A stretch of DNA of 32,748 bases from assembly GCF_002414005.1 (NCBI RefSeq), contig NZ_DHYG01000049.1, positions 1 to 32,748 on the forward strand, read 5' to 3'. The stretch is from Psychrobacter sp. UBA5136 (lineage in GTDB: Bacteria > Pseudomonadota > Gammaproteobacteria > Pseudomonadales > Moraxellaceae). Every line of letters begins with the position of its first letter. Positions within the stretch are counted from its first letter, which is position 1. The translations under genes were made by a program, and so were the position numbers. Positions 9,571-17,183 of the stretch are shown here, in pieces. The notes beneath the pieces are model-generated. The model was not told the DNA's origin. It worked only from the letters and a program-made list of their open reading frames with translations, and did not search any database.

Positions 9571-9622
9571 CTATAGCTACATGTCTGTAGCTGATAGTGC
9601 CTATAGCCACGATGGCTCATAG
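9571..9622 (-). repeat. Two tandem imperfect inverted repeats in the presumed ispB leader
   Basis: The first pairs CTATAGCTACA with TGTAGCT-g-ATAG around a 4-base loop (perfect 7-bp core, 9575-9581 with 9586-9592). The second pairs CTAT-a-GCC with GGC-tc-ATAG around 5 bases (9601-9622). Both share CTAT/ATAG outer arms. They lie 63-114 nt before the ispB start and could fold in the leader RNA. No T-run follows, so they are not ordinary terminators. Confidence 0.4.
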
Positions 9623-9796
9623 CGAATAATAGTAAAGCTTTCGTTTGACGCATCATAGCATAGCTGTCTGGGTCAATGGTTGATTTAAGTATAACAAAAA
9701 GTAAGATAGGCCTTTTAATCTGGCGGCTTATTGCTCATTTTTTTTATAATACATAAAATATAACTGATTAGATTTTTTTAATCTCTAACAAGCGTT

Positions 9797-9825
9797 AGTA
9801 AAATTCTGTTAACAATCCTTGTCAA
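9797..9825 (-). promoter_or_regulatory. Candidate ispB promoter
   Basis: On the minus strand a perfect TTGACA (9825-9820) is followed after 17 bp by TTTACT (9802-9797), a weak -10. The leader would be about 285 nt. The assignment is tentative because the region is AT-rich and offers other -10-like words. Confidence 0.3.
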
Positions 9826-10118
9826 TAGAGCGTATATTTATAAAATACTGTAAGTTACTGATTATATAAGCTATAATAGCTGCTGTTAAATTTTAACCAG
9901 TGATGTCGATATATTATACTTGAGTAGTGATGTTTTTCTTAGCAGTGGTAGCTCATACCTTTGTTAATCAAGCACATCGCTTTTTATAGCTAAATATATC
10001 GACCAATATGATTGGTATTACCACCTTACAAAAACAAGAGGCGCGGCTTGCTTTTATGAGCAAAAAGCCGTAGAATCTTGCCTTTAATTTTTCCCTGTCG
10101 TGTTCGTTATCGAAGCGT

Positions 10119-10127
10119 TGATATAAT
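10119..10127 (+). promoter_or_regulatory. Extended -10 promoter of rplU-rpmA
   Basis: TG-a-TATAAT, a perfect extended -10 element, lies 36 bp before the rplU ATG and gives a leader of about 30 nt. No good -35 is visible, as is common with extended -10 promoters. Confidence 0.6.
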
Positions 10128-10163
10128 ATCAGCCACGGCACACGGGTTAAACGGAGTCATACA

Positions 10164-10475
10164 ATGTACGCAGTAATCAAAACTGGTGGTAAACAGCACC
10201 GTGTTGTCGTCGATGAGCTTTTAAAAGTTGAATTACTAAAAGCAGAAAAAGGCGAAACAATCAAACTTGAAGACGTGTTGATGGTTGTTGACGGCGATAA
10301 CGTCAAAATCGGTCAGCCTGTTGTAGACGGCGCAAGCGTAGAAGTTGAAGTGGTTGAGCATGGTCGCGGCGAAAAAATCCGTATCATCAAGCACAACCGT
10401 CGTAAGCATTATCACAAAGAGCAAGGTCACCGCCAATGGTACACCTTGTTAAAAATCAAAGCCATTAATGCCTAA
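10164..10475 (+). CDS. rplU: 50S ribosomal protein L21
   Basis: Large-subunit protein that binds 23S rRNA and neighbours L20. The 103 residues match the E. coli length. It starts MYAVIKTGGKQHRV and carries the C-terminal signature KHYHKEQGHRQWYTLLKI. GGAG lies about nine bases before the ATG. It is the first gene of the rplU-rpmA operon, with the promoter immediately upstream and a terminator after rpmA. A certain call. Confidence 0.98.
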   Translation: MYAVIKTGGKQHRVVVDELLKVELLKAEKGETIKLEDVLMVVDGDNVKIGQPVVDGASVEVEVVEHGRGEKIRIIKHNRRKHYHKEQGHRQWYTLLKIKAINA

Positions 10476-10567
10476 TTACCCATTTAGCGATTATTGCTAA
10501 ACCAGTGCACTAAATGCTTAAGAGTTATCGCATCAGCGATAAGTCACATTAACAAGGAGATTTTCTC

Positions 10568-10825
10568 ATGGCACATAAAAAAGCTGCCGGTTCGACTCGT
10601 AACGGTCGTGATTCAAACCCAAAAATGCTCGGCGTAAAAATCTTTGGTGGCCAAGCTATCACAGCTGGTAACATCATCGTGCGTCAACGTGGTACAGAAT
10701 TCCACGCAGGCGAAGGCGTTGGCATGGGTCGTGACCATACTTTATTTGCCCTAAATGACGGCGTGGTAAAGTTTGCGACTAAAGGTAAATTCAACCGTCG
10801 TTATGTTATGGTTGAAAGCGCATAA
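10568..10825 (+). CDS. rpmA: 50S ribosomal protein L27
   Basis: Large-subunit protein whose N-terminus reaches the peptidyl transferase centre. The 85-residue sequence begins MAHKKAAGSTRNGRDS, with the canonical proteobacterial N-terminus directly after Met and no cleavable extension of the Firmicutes type. It continues with GGQAITAGNIIVRQRG and GVGMGRDHTLFAL. AAGGAG lies about ten bases before the ATG. It is 92 bp after rplU and is followed by a strong terminator, so the two form a two-gene operon. Confidence 0.98.
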   Translation: MAHKKAAGSTRNGRDSNPKMLGVKIFGGQAITAGNIIVRQRGTEFHAGEGVGMGRDHTLFALNDGVVKFATKGKFNRRYVMVESA

Positions 10826-10873
10826 TTGCCCATCTGAGTTATTTTAGTGGTTAACTAAAATAATCTGATGACT

Positions 10874-10913
10874 AAAAAAACCCTTATTACCCTCTGGTAG
10901 TAAGGGTTTTTTT
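10874..10913 (+). terminator. Rho-independent terminator of rplU-rpmA
   Basis: An 11-bp stem pairs CCCTTATTACC (10881-10891) with GGTAGTAAGGG (10896-10906), with one T-G wobble and a 4-base loop. It is preceded by A7 and followed by T7. Confidence 0.92.
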
Positions 10914-11187
10914 ATGGCGCCCATTTACATAAAAAGTAGTGAATAAACAGATAAAGTAAAGAATAAATAGCGTTAAATGCTATGTAACGCTGCTGGTTAC
11001 AAGCGTGTATGGCATCGGTAGTAATGATTGCAAATTATGACTAGGCGCGTAATAAAAAAACTGGCACACTGTCTGCATTGTTTAATCACGCCGAATTTAT
11101 GGCGTGTGATAAGCACTTATTGAAAACAAAAATTTTAATTAGAACGTTTTATTTTTATGCTATTTTGCATTTAAAAGAGGATTGATA
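10914..11187. other. Non-coding lolA upstream region
   Basis: Together with the rpmA terminator this makes a 362-bp gap. It contains one clear dyad, CACGCC/GGCGTG with an 8-base loop (11087-11106), about 80 bp before lolA; it has no T-run and could be an operator or leader hairpin. I found no convincing promoter pair and no gene. Confidence 0.5.
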
Positions 11188-11889
11188 ATGACTGTATTAA
11201 CGAAACACGCGTCTAAACAGGCCACTACGCTAAAACAAAAAGTGATGGGCGGGGCGTTAGCGGGCGTGCTAATGACCACCCTTGGCGTTGCAGCACCGAT
11301 GATGGCGTTGACGCAAGCAGCAACGGCGGCACCAGCGGATAACTTGACCGCTGCCAAACGCTTAAATAAGCTTTTAAGCAATACCAAGAGCATGACGGCT
11401 AACTTTAGCCAAACCACTAAAGGCGCAAATAGCGGCACCTTTAGCGGTACCATGAGTGTCCAGCGTCCAAATAACTTTCGCTGGGAAACCAAATCACCGT
11501 CAGAGCAGCTGATTGTAGCAAATGGCAGCACCATGTGGGTTTATGATAAGGATTTGGAGCAAGCGACCAAGCAAAGTGTCGATAGCCAAGTGGGCAATAC
11601 CCCAGCGCTACTATTATCAGGCGATCCAAGCAAAATTGATAAGAACTTTAAAATTACCCAGCCGTACGCCAATAAAAACTACTACGTGCTATATCCAAAA
11701 TCAGACAGTGCCAGCTTTAAGAGCTTATCAATGAGTTTTAGCGGCGGTAAACCTGTCATGATGGTTTTAAACGATACATTAGGACAAACCACGACGATTA
11801 AGTTTAGTGGTATTAAAATGAACCCAAGTATCAGCAGTAGCCAGTTTAAATTTACTCCGCCAAAAGGTGTTGATATCATTAATCAATAA
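11188..11889 (+). CDS. lolA: Outer-membrane lipoprotein carrier protein LolA
   Basis: Periplasmic chaperone that takes lipoproteins from LolCDE and hands them to LolB at the outer membrane. The 233-residue precursor has an unusually long signal region (basic start, hydrophobic 20-40, Ala-rich cleavage region near 45-49). The mature part shows SMTANFSQTT (68-77), the family strand pattern GTFSGTMSVQRPNNFRWE (83-100), and LIVANGSTMWVYDKDLEQAT (108-127). The ATG is chosen over a TTG two codons upstream because GAGG (11177-11180) sits seven bases before it. It stands alone between two terminators and converges with scpB. The lipoproteins in this window (pump adaptor and channel) would be plausible clients only if destined for the outer membrane. 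Confidence 0.93.
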   Translation: MTVLTKHASKQATTLKQKVMGGALAGVLMTTLGVAAPMMALTQAATAAPADNLTAAKRLNKLLSNTKSMTANFSQTTKGANSGTFSGTMSVQRPNNFRWETKSPSEQLIVANGSTMWVYDKDLEQATKQSVDSQVGNTPALLLSGDPSKIDKNFKITQPYANKNYYVLYPKSDSASFKSLSMSFSGGKPVMMVLNDTLGQTTTIKFSGIKMNPSISSSQFKFTPPKGVDIINQ

Positions 11890-11921
11890 TAAAATGATCA
11901 GCAACGTTTTGTTCAGATAAT

Positions 11922-11955
11922 AAAAAAGACACGTCTATAGGGCGTGTCTTTTTTT
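11922..11955 (+). terminator. Bidirectional terminator between lolA and scpB
   Basis: Stem AAAAAAGACACG (11922-11933) with CGTGTCTTTTTT (from 11943), 9-base loop, T7 tail. Because lolA and scpB converge here, the A-run on the left arm can also end scpB transcripts. Confidence 0.9.
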
Positions 11956-12000
11956 AGGCAAATAAAGCTTTAAAAATAGAGCGATAAGAACAGTTACTTT

Positions 12001-12546
12001 TTAAGTCATTGCCTTAAGCGAATCCATATCTGGCAATGGCGGTAGCTCATCTAAACTGGTCAATCCAAACGCATCTAAAAATTGCGCTGTGGTATGCAAT
12101 AAAGCAGGGCGCCCCAAGGTTTCTTTGTAACCTTTCTCTTCAATCCAGCCTTTATCAAATAACTGGCGCAAGATATTACTCGATAGCGTTACGCCGCGCA
12201 CGTGTTCGATGTCACTACGGGTCACAGGCTGCTTATAAGCAATGACACTCAAGGTTTCAAGTAGGGCTTGACTAAGGCGCTCTTGACGCTGCGGAAAGAT
12301 GCGCTGGATTAAAGCGCTATAGTCGTCTGCAATTTGCAAACGATAACCGCTGGCAGTTTCATGTAAGCTCAGCACGCCAGTAGCTAGACGTTGCTGTAAT
12401 AGCGCCAGTGCTTGCGCAAGCTCTTTAGTAGATAATGACAGATACTTTTGTAAGGCATTGGCAGTAAGCGGCGCTTCTGAGGCGTGCAAAAGCACCTCAA
12501 TATACTTGCTGATTTCTGCTAAATCTTGATGCTGCTTATCTGTCAT
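12001..12546 (-). CDS. scpB: Segregation and condensation protein B
   Basis: Winged-helix partner of ScpA in the SMC-type condensin complex, acting on the nucleoid. The 181 residues show two winged-helix halves: LHASEAPLTANALQKYL (16-32) and the hallmark LLETLSVIAYKQPVTRSDIE near 94-113, followed by RGVTLSSNILRQLFDKGWIEE. It is the last gene of trpS-scpA-scpB, 25 bp after scpA, and converges with lolA across a shared terminator. A GAGA motif precedes the ATG at a rather long distance. An SMC or MukB gene is not in the window. Confidence 0.93.
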   Translation of the reverse strand: MTDKQHQDLAEISKYIEVLLHASEAPLTANALQKYLSLSTKELAQALALLQQRLATGVLSLHETASGYRLQIADDYSALIQRIFPQRQERLSQALLETLSVIAYKQPVTRSDIEHVRGVTLSSNILRQLFDKGWIEEKGYKETLGRPALLHTTAQFLDAFGLTSLDELPPLPDMDSLKAMT

Positions 12547-12571
12547 TACGTGTATTCTCTATTTAAAACCA

Positions 12572-13519
12572 TTAAGCCAGCCACTGTAACGTTAATTGTC
12601 CTATGGGGTAATCTGCTGCAAGCTCATTCTCAGTAGCAGCATCGTTAGGGCGCCTTTCTAAATCGGTATTTACAACATCAACCAATTGCCGTTTCATGAG
12701 CTCAAGCACAGCGACAAAGCTGACGACCACGCCAATTTTACCTTGGGTTTTATCTAGAATCTCATAAAAAGAGCGTACCCCAGCCGCACTTAGCTGCCGA
12801 CTAATACTGGCGATACGGTCAGAAAGGGGCACGGCATCCACCTTAATATTATGCATCTGATAATCGGGCTGCAGCTGCATTTTAAATAAGCTATCTATCA
12901 ACAAATTCGGTGAGTAGCTTGGTAACTCCGCATTCATAACCTCTGGGCTTGGCATACTAACCAGCGCCAAAAACACATCGCGCTCAAGGCGGATTAGATT
13001 ATCCAAACGCTGACTGACCACTTTGATTTGTGCATATTCTTCGAGGCGCTCAATCAGCTCAGCTTTTGGGTCACGTTCATCGCTCGGCGTTTCCGGTTTT
13101 GGCAGTAGCAGCTCAGTTTTAATCGCAATCAAGGTCGACGCCATCAGCAAATAGTCACCGGCCAATTCAAAATGCTCGGTATCCAGCTCACCAATATACG
13201 CCAAATACTGCTCGGTGATAGGCAGGATAGGCATTTGAGTTAAATCAACGTTATTTTTTTTGACCAGATACAATAAAAAATCTAATGGCCCAGCAAACTG
13301 CTCGAGCCAAATGGCGAACGCTTGCGGCGGTACATACAAATCTTCAGGCAGATGCTGCACGGGTGTCTGATAAATGCGCAGCGCCATATCATTATTGATT
13401 AAAATACGATGTTCGCCATTGTTTTCCATAAGCTTAGAGTTTTCACGCACGCTTACGGAAAACGCGGCCTTTGGTAAAGCCGCTGTTTCATTTTCCAATA
13501 CAGTTTGCACCTTTAGCAT
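12572..13519 (-). CDS. scpA: Segregation and condensation protein A
   Basis: Kleisin subunit that links SMC heads and binds ScpB. The family core starts near residue 67 (WLEQFAGPLDFLLYLVKKNNVDL) and includes YLLMASTLIAIKTELLLPKP, then a variable linker and a C-terminal domain with SFVAVLELMKRQLVDV. The 315 residues include about 60 N-terminal residues before the kleisin domain, longer than usual; internal Met codons exist, but AGGA immediately precedes this ATG (short spacing). It lies 36 bp after trpS and 25 bp before scpB, consistent with one transcript. Confidence 0.92.
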   Translation of the reverse strand: MLKVQTVLENETAALPKAAFSVSVRENSKLMENNGEHRILINNDMALRIYQTPVQHLPEDLYVPPQAFAIWLEQFAGPLDFLLYLVKKNNVDLTQMPILPITEQYLAYIGELDTEHFELAGDYLLMASTLIAIKTELLLPKPETPSDERDPKAELIERLEEYAQIKVVSQRLDNLIRLERDVFLALVSMPSPEVMNAELPSYSPNLLIDSLFKMQLQPDYQMHNIKVDAVPLSDRIASISRQLSAAGVRSFYEILDKTQGKIGVVVSFVAVLELMKRQLVDVVNTDLERRPNDAATENELAADYPIGQLTLQWLA

Positions 13520-13555
13520 CCGTCCTGATTACGACAAGTTAAAGTAATTGAAGGC

Positions 13556-14635
13556 TTACTTAAGCTTGGCAAGTGGACGAATACCAATAGCGCGGCGCGT
13601 TTTATCGAGCTGTTTACGGCTATGACGACGGGCTTTTTCTGCGCCCATTTGTAAGATTTCTTCAAGCTCTTTTGGATTGGCCATCAATTCTTCATAACGG
13701 GCGCGAAATGGCGCAATCTCGCTATTTATTTTATCAAACAATGCTTGCTTAGCATCGCCCCAGCCAATACCCGCGGCGTACTGCGCGCGCATATCAGCAA
13801 TTTCTGCTGGCGTGGCAAAGGCTTTATAAATCTCAAAAATAGCAGAATCGTCAGGGTCTTTTGGCTCAGCTGGCAACTGCGAGTTGGTGACAATTTTCAT
13901 GATGGCTTTATGCATCTGCTTTTCAGGACTAACCTGCGGATTGGGCTCGCCAAATAGCGGAATGGTGTTGCTATAGCTTTTGCTCATCTTACGGCCATCA
14001 AGCCCTGTTAAGAGCGGGATGTCTTCATCAACGACCGCTGTAGGTAAGGTAAAGAGGGGCTTATAACGATGGTTAAACGTACCCGCAATGTCACGTGCCA
14101 TCTCAATATGCTGTACTTGGTCACGTCCGACAGGCACATGGGTAGCATTAAACATCAAGATATCGGCCGCCATCAACACTGGATAGCCAAACAGACCCAT
14201 ATTGATACCTTGGTCAGGATCGACATCGGCTTTTTCGGTATTGATATCAACCGCCGCCTTATAAGCATGCGCACGGTTCATCAGGCCTTTGGCACATGAG
14301 CAGTTTAAAATCCAAGCAAGCTCTGGAATCTCTGGCACATCAGACTGCCGATAAAAGGTCACGCGCTCAGGGTCAAGACCGCAGGCAATCCAAGTCGCGG
14401 CAATGATTTTGGTCGATTCGTGAATGACAGCTGGGTCATAACAGCCGATAATGCCATGATAGTCGGCCAAAAAGAAAAACGCCTCATCATTACTATTTTG
14501 GATAGATTGAATCGCTGGGCGAATAGCGCCAACGTAATTACCCAAATGCGGAATACCTGTTGGTTTGATGCCCGTTAAGATACGTTTGCTTTCTTTGTTA
14601 GGCGCGTCTATCGCTGCGTCAGTTTGATTGCTCAT
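13556..14635 (-). CDS. trpS: Tryptophanyl-tRNA synthetase
   Basis: Class I synthetase that charges tRNA-Trp. The nucleotide-binding HIGH-type motif is HLGN (30-33, in TGIPHLGNYVGA) and the KMSKS loop is intact at 216-220 (LDGRKMSKSYSN). The 359-residue protein is about 25 residues longer than the E. coli enzyme and carries a distinctive segment RAHAYKAAVDINTEKADVDP (121-140) before the conserved GLFGYPVLMAADIL. It begins a likely operon with scpA and scpB, with an extended -10 promoter in the gap behind it. GGA lies seven bases before the ATG. Confidence 0.96.
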   Translation of the reverse strand: MSNQTDAAIDAPNKESKRILTGIKPTGIPHLGNYVGAIRPAIQSIQNSNDEAFFFLADYHGIIGCYDPAVIHESTKIIAATWIACGLDPERVTFYRQSDVPEIPELAWILNCSCAKGLMNRAHAYKAAVDINTEKADVDPDQGINMGLFGYPVLMAADILMFNATHVPVGRDQVQHIEMARDIAGTFNHRYKPLFTLPTAVVDEDIPLLTGLDGRKMSKSYSNTIPLFGEPNPQVSPEKQMHKAIMKIVTNSQLPAEPKDPDDSAIFEIYKAFATPAEIADMRAQYAAGIGWGDAKQALFDKINSEIAPFRARYEELMANPKELEEILQMGAEKARRHSRKQLDKTRRAIGIRPLAKLK

Positions 14636-14727
14636 GAAAAATCCGTGGTTGGTTTAATTTTTAACTGATTAGATTGTTGTTTGTTTAATCTCAATTATTA
14701 AGTCGGCGACTCAATTTAATGGCACAA

Positions 14728-14736
14728 ATTATAACA
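14728..14736 (-). promoter_or_regulatory. Extended -10 promoter of trpS-scpA-scpB
   Basis: The minus strand reads TG-t-TATAAT (14736-14728), in the 134-bp gap between the lpxL-like gene and trpS. The leader would be about 85 nt. No strong -35 is seen. Confidence 0.5.
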
Positions 14737-14769
14737 AATTTACCGACTGCTTTGTTTGTGTTTAAGGGC

Positions 14770-15873
14770 CTACTTATAAATATCGGTACGACCATTAGGG
14801 CCATTTTTAAAGCGGCGATGGAACCACATCCATTGGGTTGGATCAATACGAATCAACCCTTCTAGCACTTCATTAACGCGAGTTGCGTCGGCAACTTCAT
14901 CATTGCTTGGATAATTGTCCAGCTCTGGTGTGATGGTTAGATGATAATGCGGGCGTTTTCCCTTTGGTAGGTTATCCGGTGTTTGCCGATAAGTATGCAG
15001 GGCCATGAGTGCGGGCGGGTTTTGCTTATTGCCTAATTTTGCCATACGCCGAGAAGCGGTAATGGTAGCAGCGGGCACGCCAAAGAATGGCGCCATGACG
15101 CCTTGTTTTAAGCCATAATCTTGGTCAGGTGAGTACCAAATCACGTGCTTGGCTTTAATAGAATTGACGAGGCTACGCATATCACGGCTGGCAATCTGCT
15201 TGCCAAAAATGTTGGTGCGTCCATTATAAATAAACCAATCAAGGAGCGGATTATTTTGCGGACGATACATACAGTCGGTAGCGAAAAACTGCGTGCAAAG
15301 CAAACCGCCAAGATCGAGCATCGTATAATGAGCCCCGAGTAAAATAACAGGGCGACCCTCGTTTTGAGCATTTACCAAGTGTTGCAAGCCCGAGATGGAA
15401 ACCGTACGGGTAAAAATATTGGGGCGAAACCAAGCGCACAAAGTTTCAAACACGCCGATACCTTGATTGACAAACACCTGCTTTGCCATCAGTTCGCGCT
15501 CAGCTTCGGGCTTTTCTGGAAAAGCCAATCTTAAGTTAATTAAGGTATCGCGCCTGCGTGAGCCTGCGACTTTATAGATGAAAATACCCAGTTTACGGCC
15601 CAGCCAAAACTGCCAACGCAGCGGTAAATATATCGTCGGCAAGAAAATTGCCAGTAACAGCCAGATACCCCAATATTGCGGCAGCAAAAATTGCCATTGA
15701 AAGGGTTTCTTATTTGCTTGCGCCGTTTGCTTATGCGTTTGCGTCACCGTGGGCATGCCGGCCGGGATGGCTGGTGACTTAGCCATGTTGCTCTGTTTAT
15801 GATGCTGGCCTGTCGGCGGTGGCACATCAGTTTTTGGTGGTTTATTAGGATCGTATTGTTCGGGGGCTTTCAT
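14770..15873 (-). CDS. Lipid A late acyltransferase (LpxL/HtrB family)
   Basis: Inner-membrane enzyme that adds a secondary acyl chain to Kdo-lipid IVA. The HX4D catalytic motif is H182-YTML-D187 (LLGAHYTMLDLGG). Other family marks are RRRDTLINLRLAFPE (106-120), YRPQNNPLLD, SPDQDYG, and the C-terminal WMWFHRRFK. One membrane helix spans about 66-86. The first 60 residues are a hydrophilic Pro/Lys/Gln-rich segment rarely seen in the family; neither the listed ATG nor Met30 has a clear Shine-Dalgarno sequence, so the true start may be internal. LpxL, LpxM and LpxP cannot be told apart reliably here, so no symbol is given. It stands alone upstream of trpS. Confidence 0.88.
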   Translation of the reverse strand: MKAPEQYDPNKPPKTDVPPPTGQHHKQSNMAKSPAIPAGMPTVTQTHKQTAQANKKPFQWQFLLPQYWGIWLLLAIFLPTIYLPLRWQFWLGRKLGIFIYKVAGSRRRDTLINLRLAFPEKPEAERELMAKQVFVNQGIGVFETLCAWFRPNIFTRTVSISGLQHLVNAQNEGRPVILLGAHYTMLDLGGLLCTQFFATDCMYRPQNNPLLDWFIYNGRTNIFGKQIASRDMRSLVNSIKAKHVIWYSPDQDYGLKQGVMAPFFGVPAATITASRRMAKLGNKQNPPALMALHTYRQTPDNLPKGKRPHYHLTITPELDNYPSNDEVADATRVNEVLEGLIRIDPTQWMWFHRRFKNGPNGRTDIYK

Positions 15874-15911
15874 AATGAGGACAGTGTAATAAAAGTTATT
15901 ATTATGATGGG

Positions 15912-15923
15912 GGAGCGCGCTCC
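15912..15923. promoter_or_regulatory. Perfect 12-bp palindrome before the LpxL-like gene
   Basis: GGAGCGCGCTCC, fully self-complementary, lies 39 bp upstream of the acyltransferase ATG in otherwise AT-rich spacer. It could be an operator or the stem of a leader hairpin. No regulator is known from the sequence. Confidence 0.35.
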
Positions 15924-16022
15924 AGTTTGCAAGCAGGTTTTGCTAAAGTGAACATACAGGGCAAACCTATGGTTAGGATACCTAAAAAGCCATCGCTAAA
16001 AAACCGTCTTTAAAAAACAGGC

Positions 16023-16063
16023 ATAAAAAAACCTTATAAACTGTGACCAGCTTATAAGGTTTT
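16023..16063 (-). terminator. Rho-independent terminator of rplM-rpsI
   Basis: A perfect 12-bp stem (16028-16039 with 16052-16063) has a 12-base loop. On the minus strand the core is CCTTATAA/TTATAAGG, followed by a run of seven T. It lies about 85 bp after the rpsI stop. Confidence 0.85.
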
Positions 16064-16146
16064 GCAAATCTATTCTTTTACTTAATACGGCTATAGCGAC
16101 TCCGAGAAAAAGACGATAGCTGTAAAAAGAGCAGAGATAGCTTTGA

Positions 16147-16533
16147 TTAACGTTTTGAGAATTGTGGACGTTTACGTGCTTTACGTAGACCCAATTTCTT
16201 ACGTTCAACTTGACGTGAGTCACGAGTGACAAAGCCAGCTGCTTTTAGAGTAGATTTGTTGGCTTCGTCAAGCTCAATCAAGGCACGCGTGATGCCGTGA
16301 CGGATTGCGCCAGCCTGACCACTAATACCGCCGCCTTTTACTGTGATGTAAAGGTCGTAATCAGTAGGTGATTCAAGGAGTTCTAAAGGCTGACGAACAA
16401 CCATACGCGAGGTTTCGCGGCTGAAGTACTCATCAAGTGGTTTGCCGTTAACAACAATGCTACCAGTACCTTTTGCTAAAAAGACACGAGCGGTAGAAGT
16501 TTTGCGACGACCAGTTCCGTAATTGCGTTCCAT
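16147..16533 (-). CDS. rpsI: 30S ribosomal protein S9
   Basis: Small-subunit head protein. The 128-residue sequence starts MERNYGTGRRKTSTARVFL and contains GGGISGQAGAIRHGITRAL. It ends RPQFSKR; this basic C-terminal tail reaches the P-site tRNA in known ribosomes. It follows rplM by 10 bp, the universal L13-S9 pair, and is followed by a terminator. AGGATA precedes the ATG. Confidence 0.98.
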   Translation of the reverse strand: MERNYGTGRRKTSTARVFLAKGTGSIVVNGKPLDEYFSRETSRMVVRQPLELLESPTDYDLYITVKGGGISGQAGAIRHGITRALIELDEANKSTLKAAGFVTRDSRQVERKKLGLRKARKRPQFSKR

Positions 16534-16543
16534 AAGTATATCC

Positions 16544-16972
16544 TTAGATGTCTAGTTCTTTAGGTTGCTGGGCTTCATGTGGATGTTCTGTACCCGCATA
16601 TAGTTTCAGCTTTTTGATCATCGCGTAGCCAAGAGGACCTTTTGGAAGCATACCCTTAACCGCTTTGTGTAGAACATCTTCAGGCTTATGTGCAATCAGC
16701 TTGGTGAAGTTGGTTTCTTTGATACCACCTGGGTAGCCACTGTGACGATAGTATTTTTTATCTTGCGCTTTTTTACCCGTTACCGCGATTTTTTCTGCAT
16801 TGATGACAACAATAAAATCACCAGTATCTACGTGAGGCGTATAAGAAGTCTTATGCTTGCCACGTAAGCGACTAGCGATTTCGGTAGCTAAGCGACCAAG
16901 GGTTTTGCCGTCAGCATCTACGACATACCAGTCATGGGTCACTTCAGCTGGTTTTGCACTAAGTGTTTTCAT
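16544..16972 (-). CDS. rplM: 50S ribosomal protein L13
   Basis: Early-assembly large-subunit protein. The 142 residues equal the E. coli length; the landmarks are DWYVVDADGKTLGRLATEIA (15-34), GDFIVVINAEKIAVTGKK, YYRHSGYPGG and AVKGMLPKGPLG. It is the first gene of the L13-S9 operon, with a near-consensus promoter and a leader hairpin upstream. In E. coli, L13 represses its own operon through the leader; whether this leader does the same is inference. Confidence 0.98.
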   Translation of the reverse strand: MKTLSAKPAEVTHDWYVVDADGKTLGRLATEIASRLRGKHKTSYTPHVDTGDFIVVINAEKIAVTGKKAQDKKYYRHSGYPGGIKETNFTKLIAHKPEDVLHKAVKGMLPKGPLGYAMIKKLKLYAGTEHPHEAQQPKELDI

Positions 16973-16997
16973 GATAAAACCTTAAAATTAGAATTCG

Positions 16998-17028
16998 TTG
17001 AGAGTTTAGCTGGGAACGGGGCTCTCAA
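16998..17028 (-). promoter_or_regulatory. Leader hairpin of the rplM-rpsI mRNA
   Basis: TTGAGAG and CTCTCAA (16998-17004 and 17022-17028) form a perfect 7-bp stem with a 17-base loop, starting about eight bases after the predicted transcription start. It has no U-run. It is a candidate L13 autoregulation site by analogy with E. coli. Confidence 0.4.
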
Positions 17029-17042
17029 AAAACAGACTGCAC

Positions 17043-17071
17043 ATTATAAGCAGTAGCGCCTACGCTTGCAA
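17043..17071 (-). promoter_or_regulatory. rplM-rpsI promoter
   Basis: The minus strand carries TTGCAA (17071-17066), a 17-bp spacer and a perfect TATAAT (17048-17043). It predicts a start near 17036 and a leader of about 64 nt. Spacing and -10 are ideal; the -35 matches 4 of 6. Confidence 0.65.
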
Positions 17072-17183
17072 GCTGCATTGGGGTTTATTTTCGCCTTATA
17101 TACATTAAACTGCAGCGTTGGCTAGTTTTTTAGCGGTTTTAAACATTTACAAAATTTGTTAATGGGTATCGTTAACCTGACAA

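Larger units (their letters stand above)
9509..10163. other. 655-bp divergent ispB / rplU control region
   Basis: Non-coding, very AT-rich in 9690-9900. It holds a candidate ispB promoter (9797-9825), two imperfect stem-loops in the presumed ispB leader (9571-9597 and 9601-9622), a hairpin CGGCTT/AAGCCG at 10044-10070, and the extended -10 promoter of rplU (10119-10127). No open frame of substance is seen. Confidence 0.6.

Noticed and set aside
10044..10070. CGGCTT/AAGCCG hairpin before rplU as a terminator or ribosomal-protein leader
   Set aside because: It lies upstream of the predicted rplU start of transcription, and between divergent genes no terminator is needed. No T-run directly follows.
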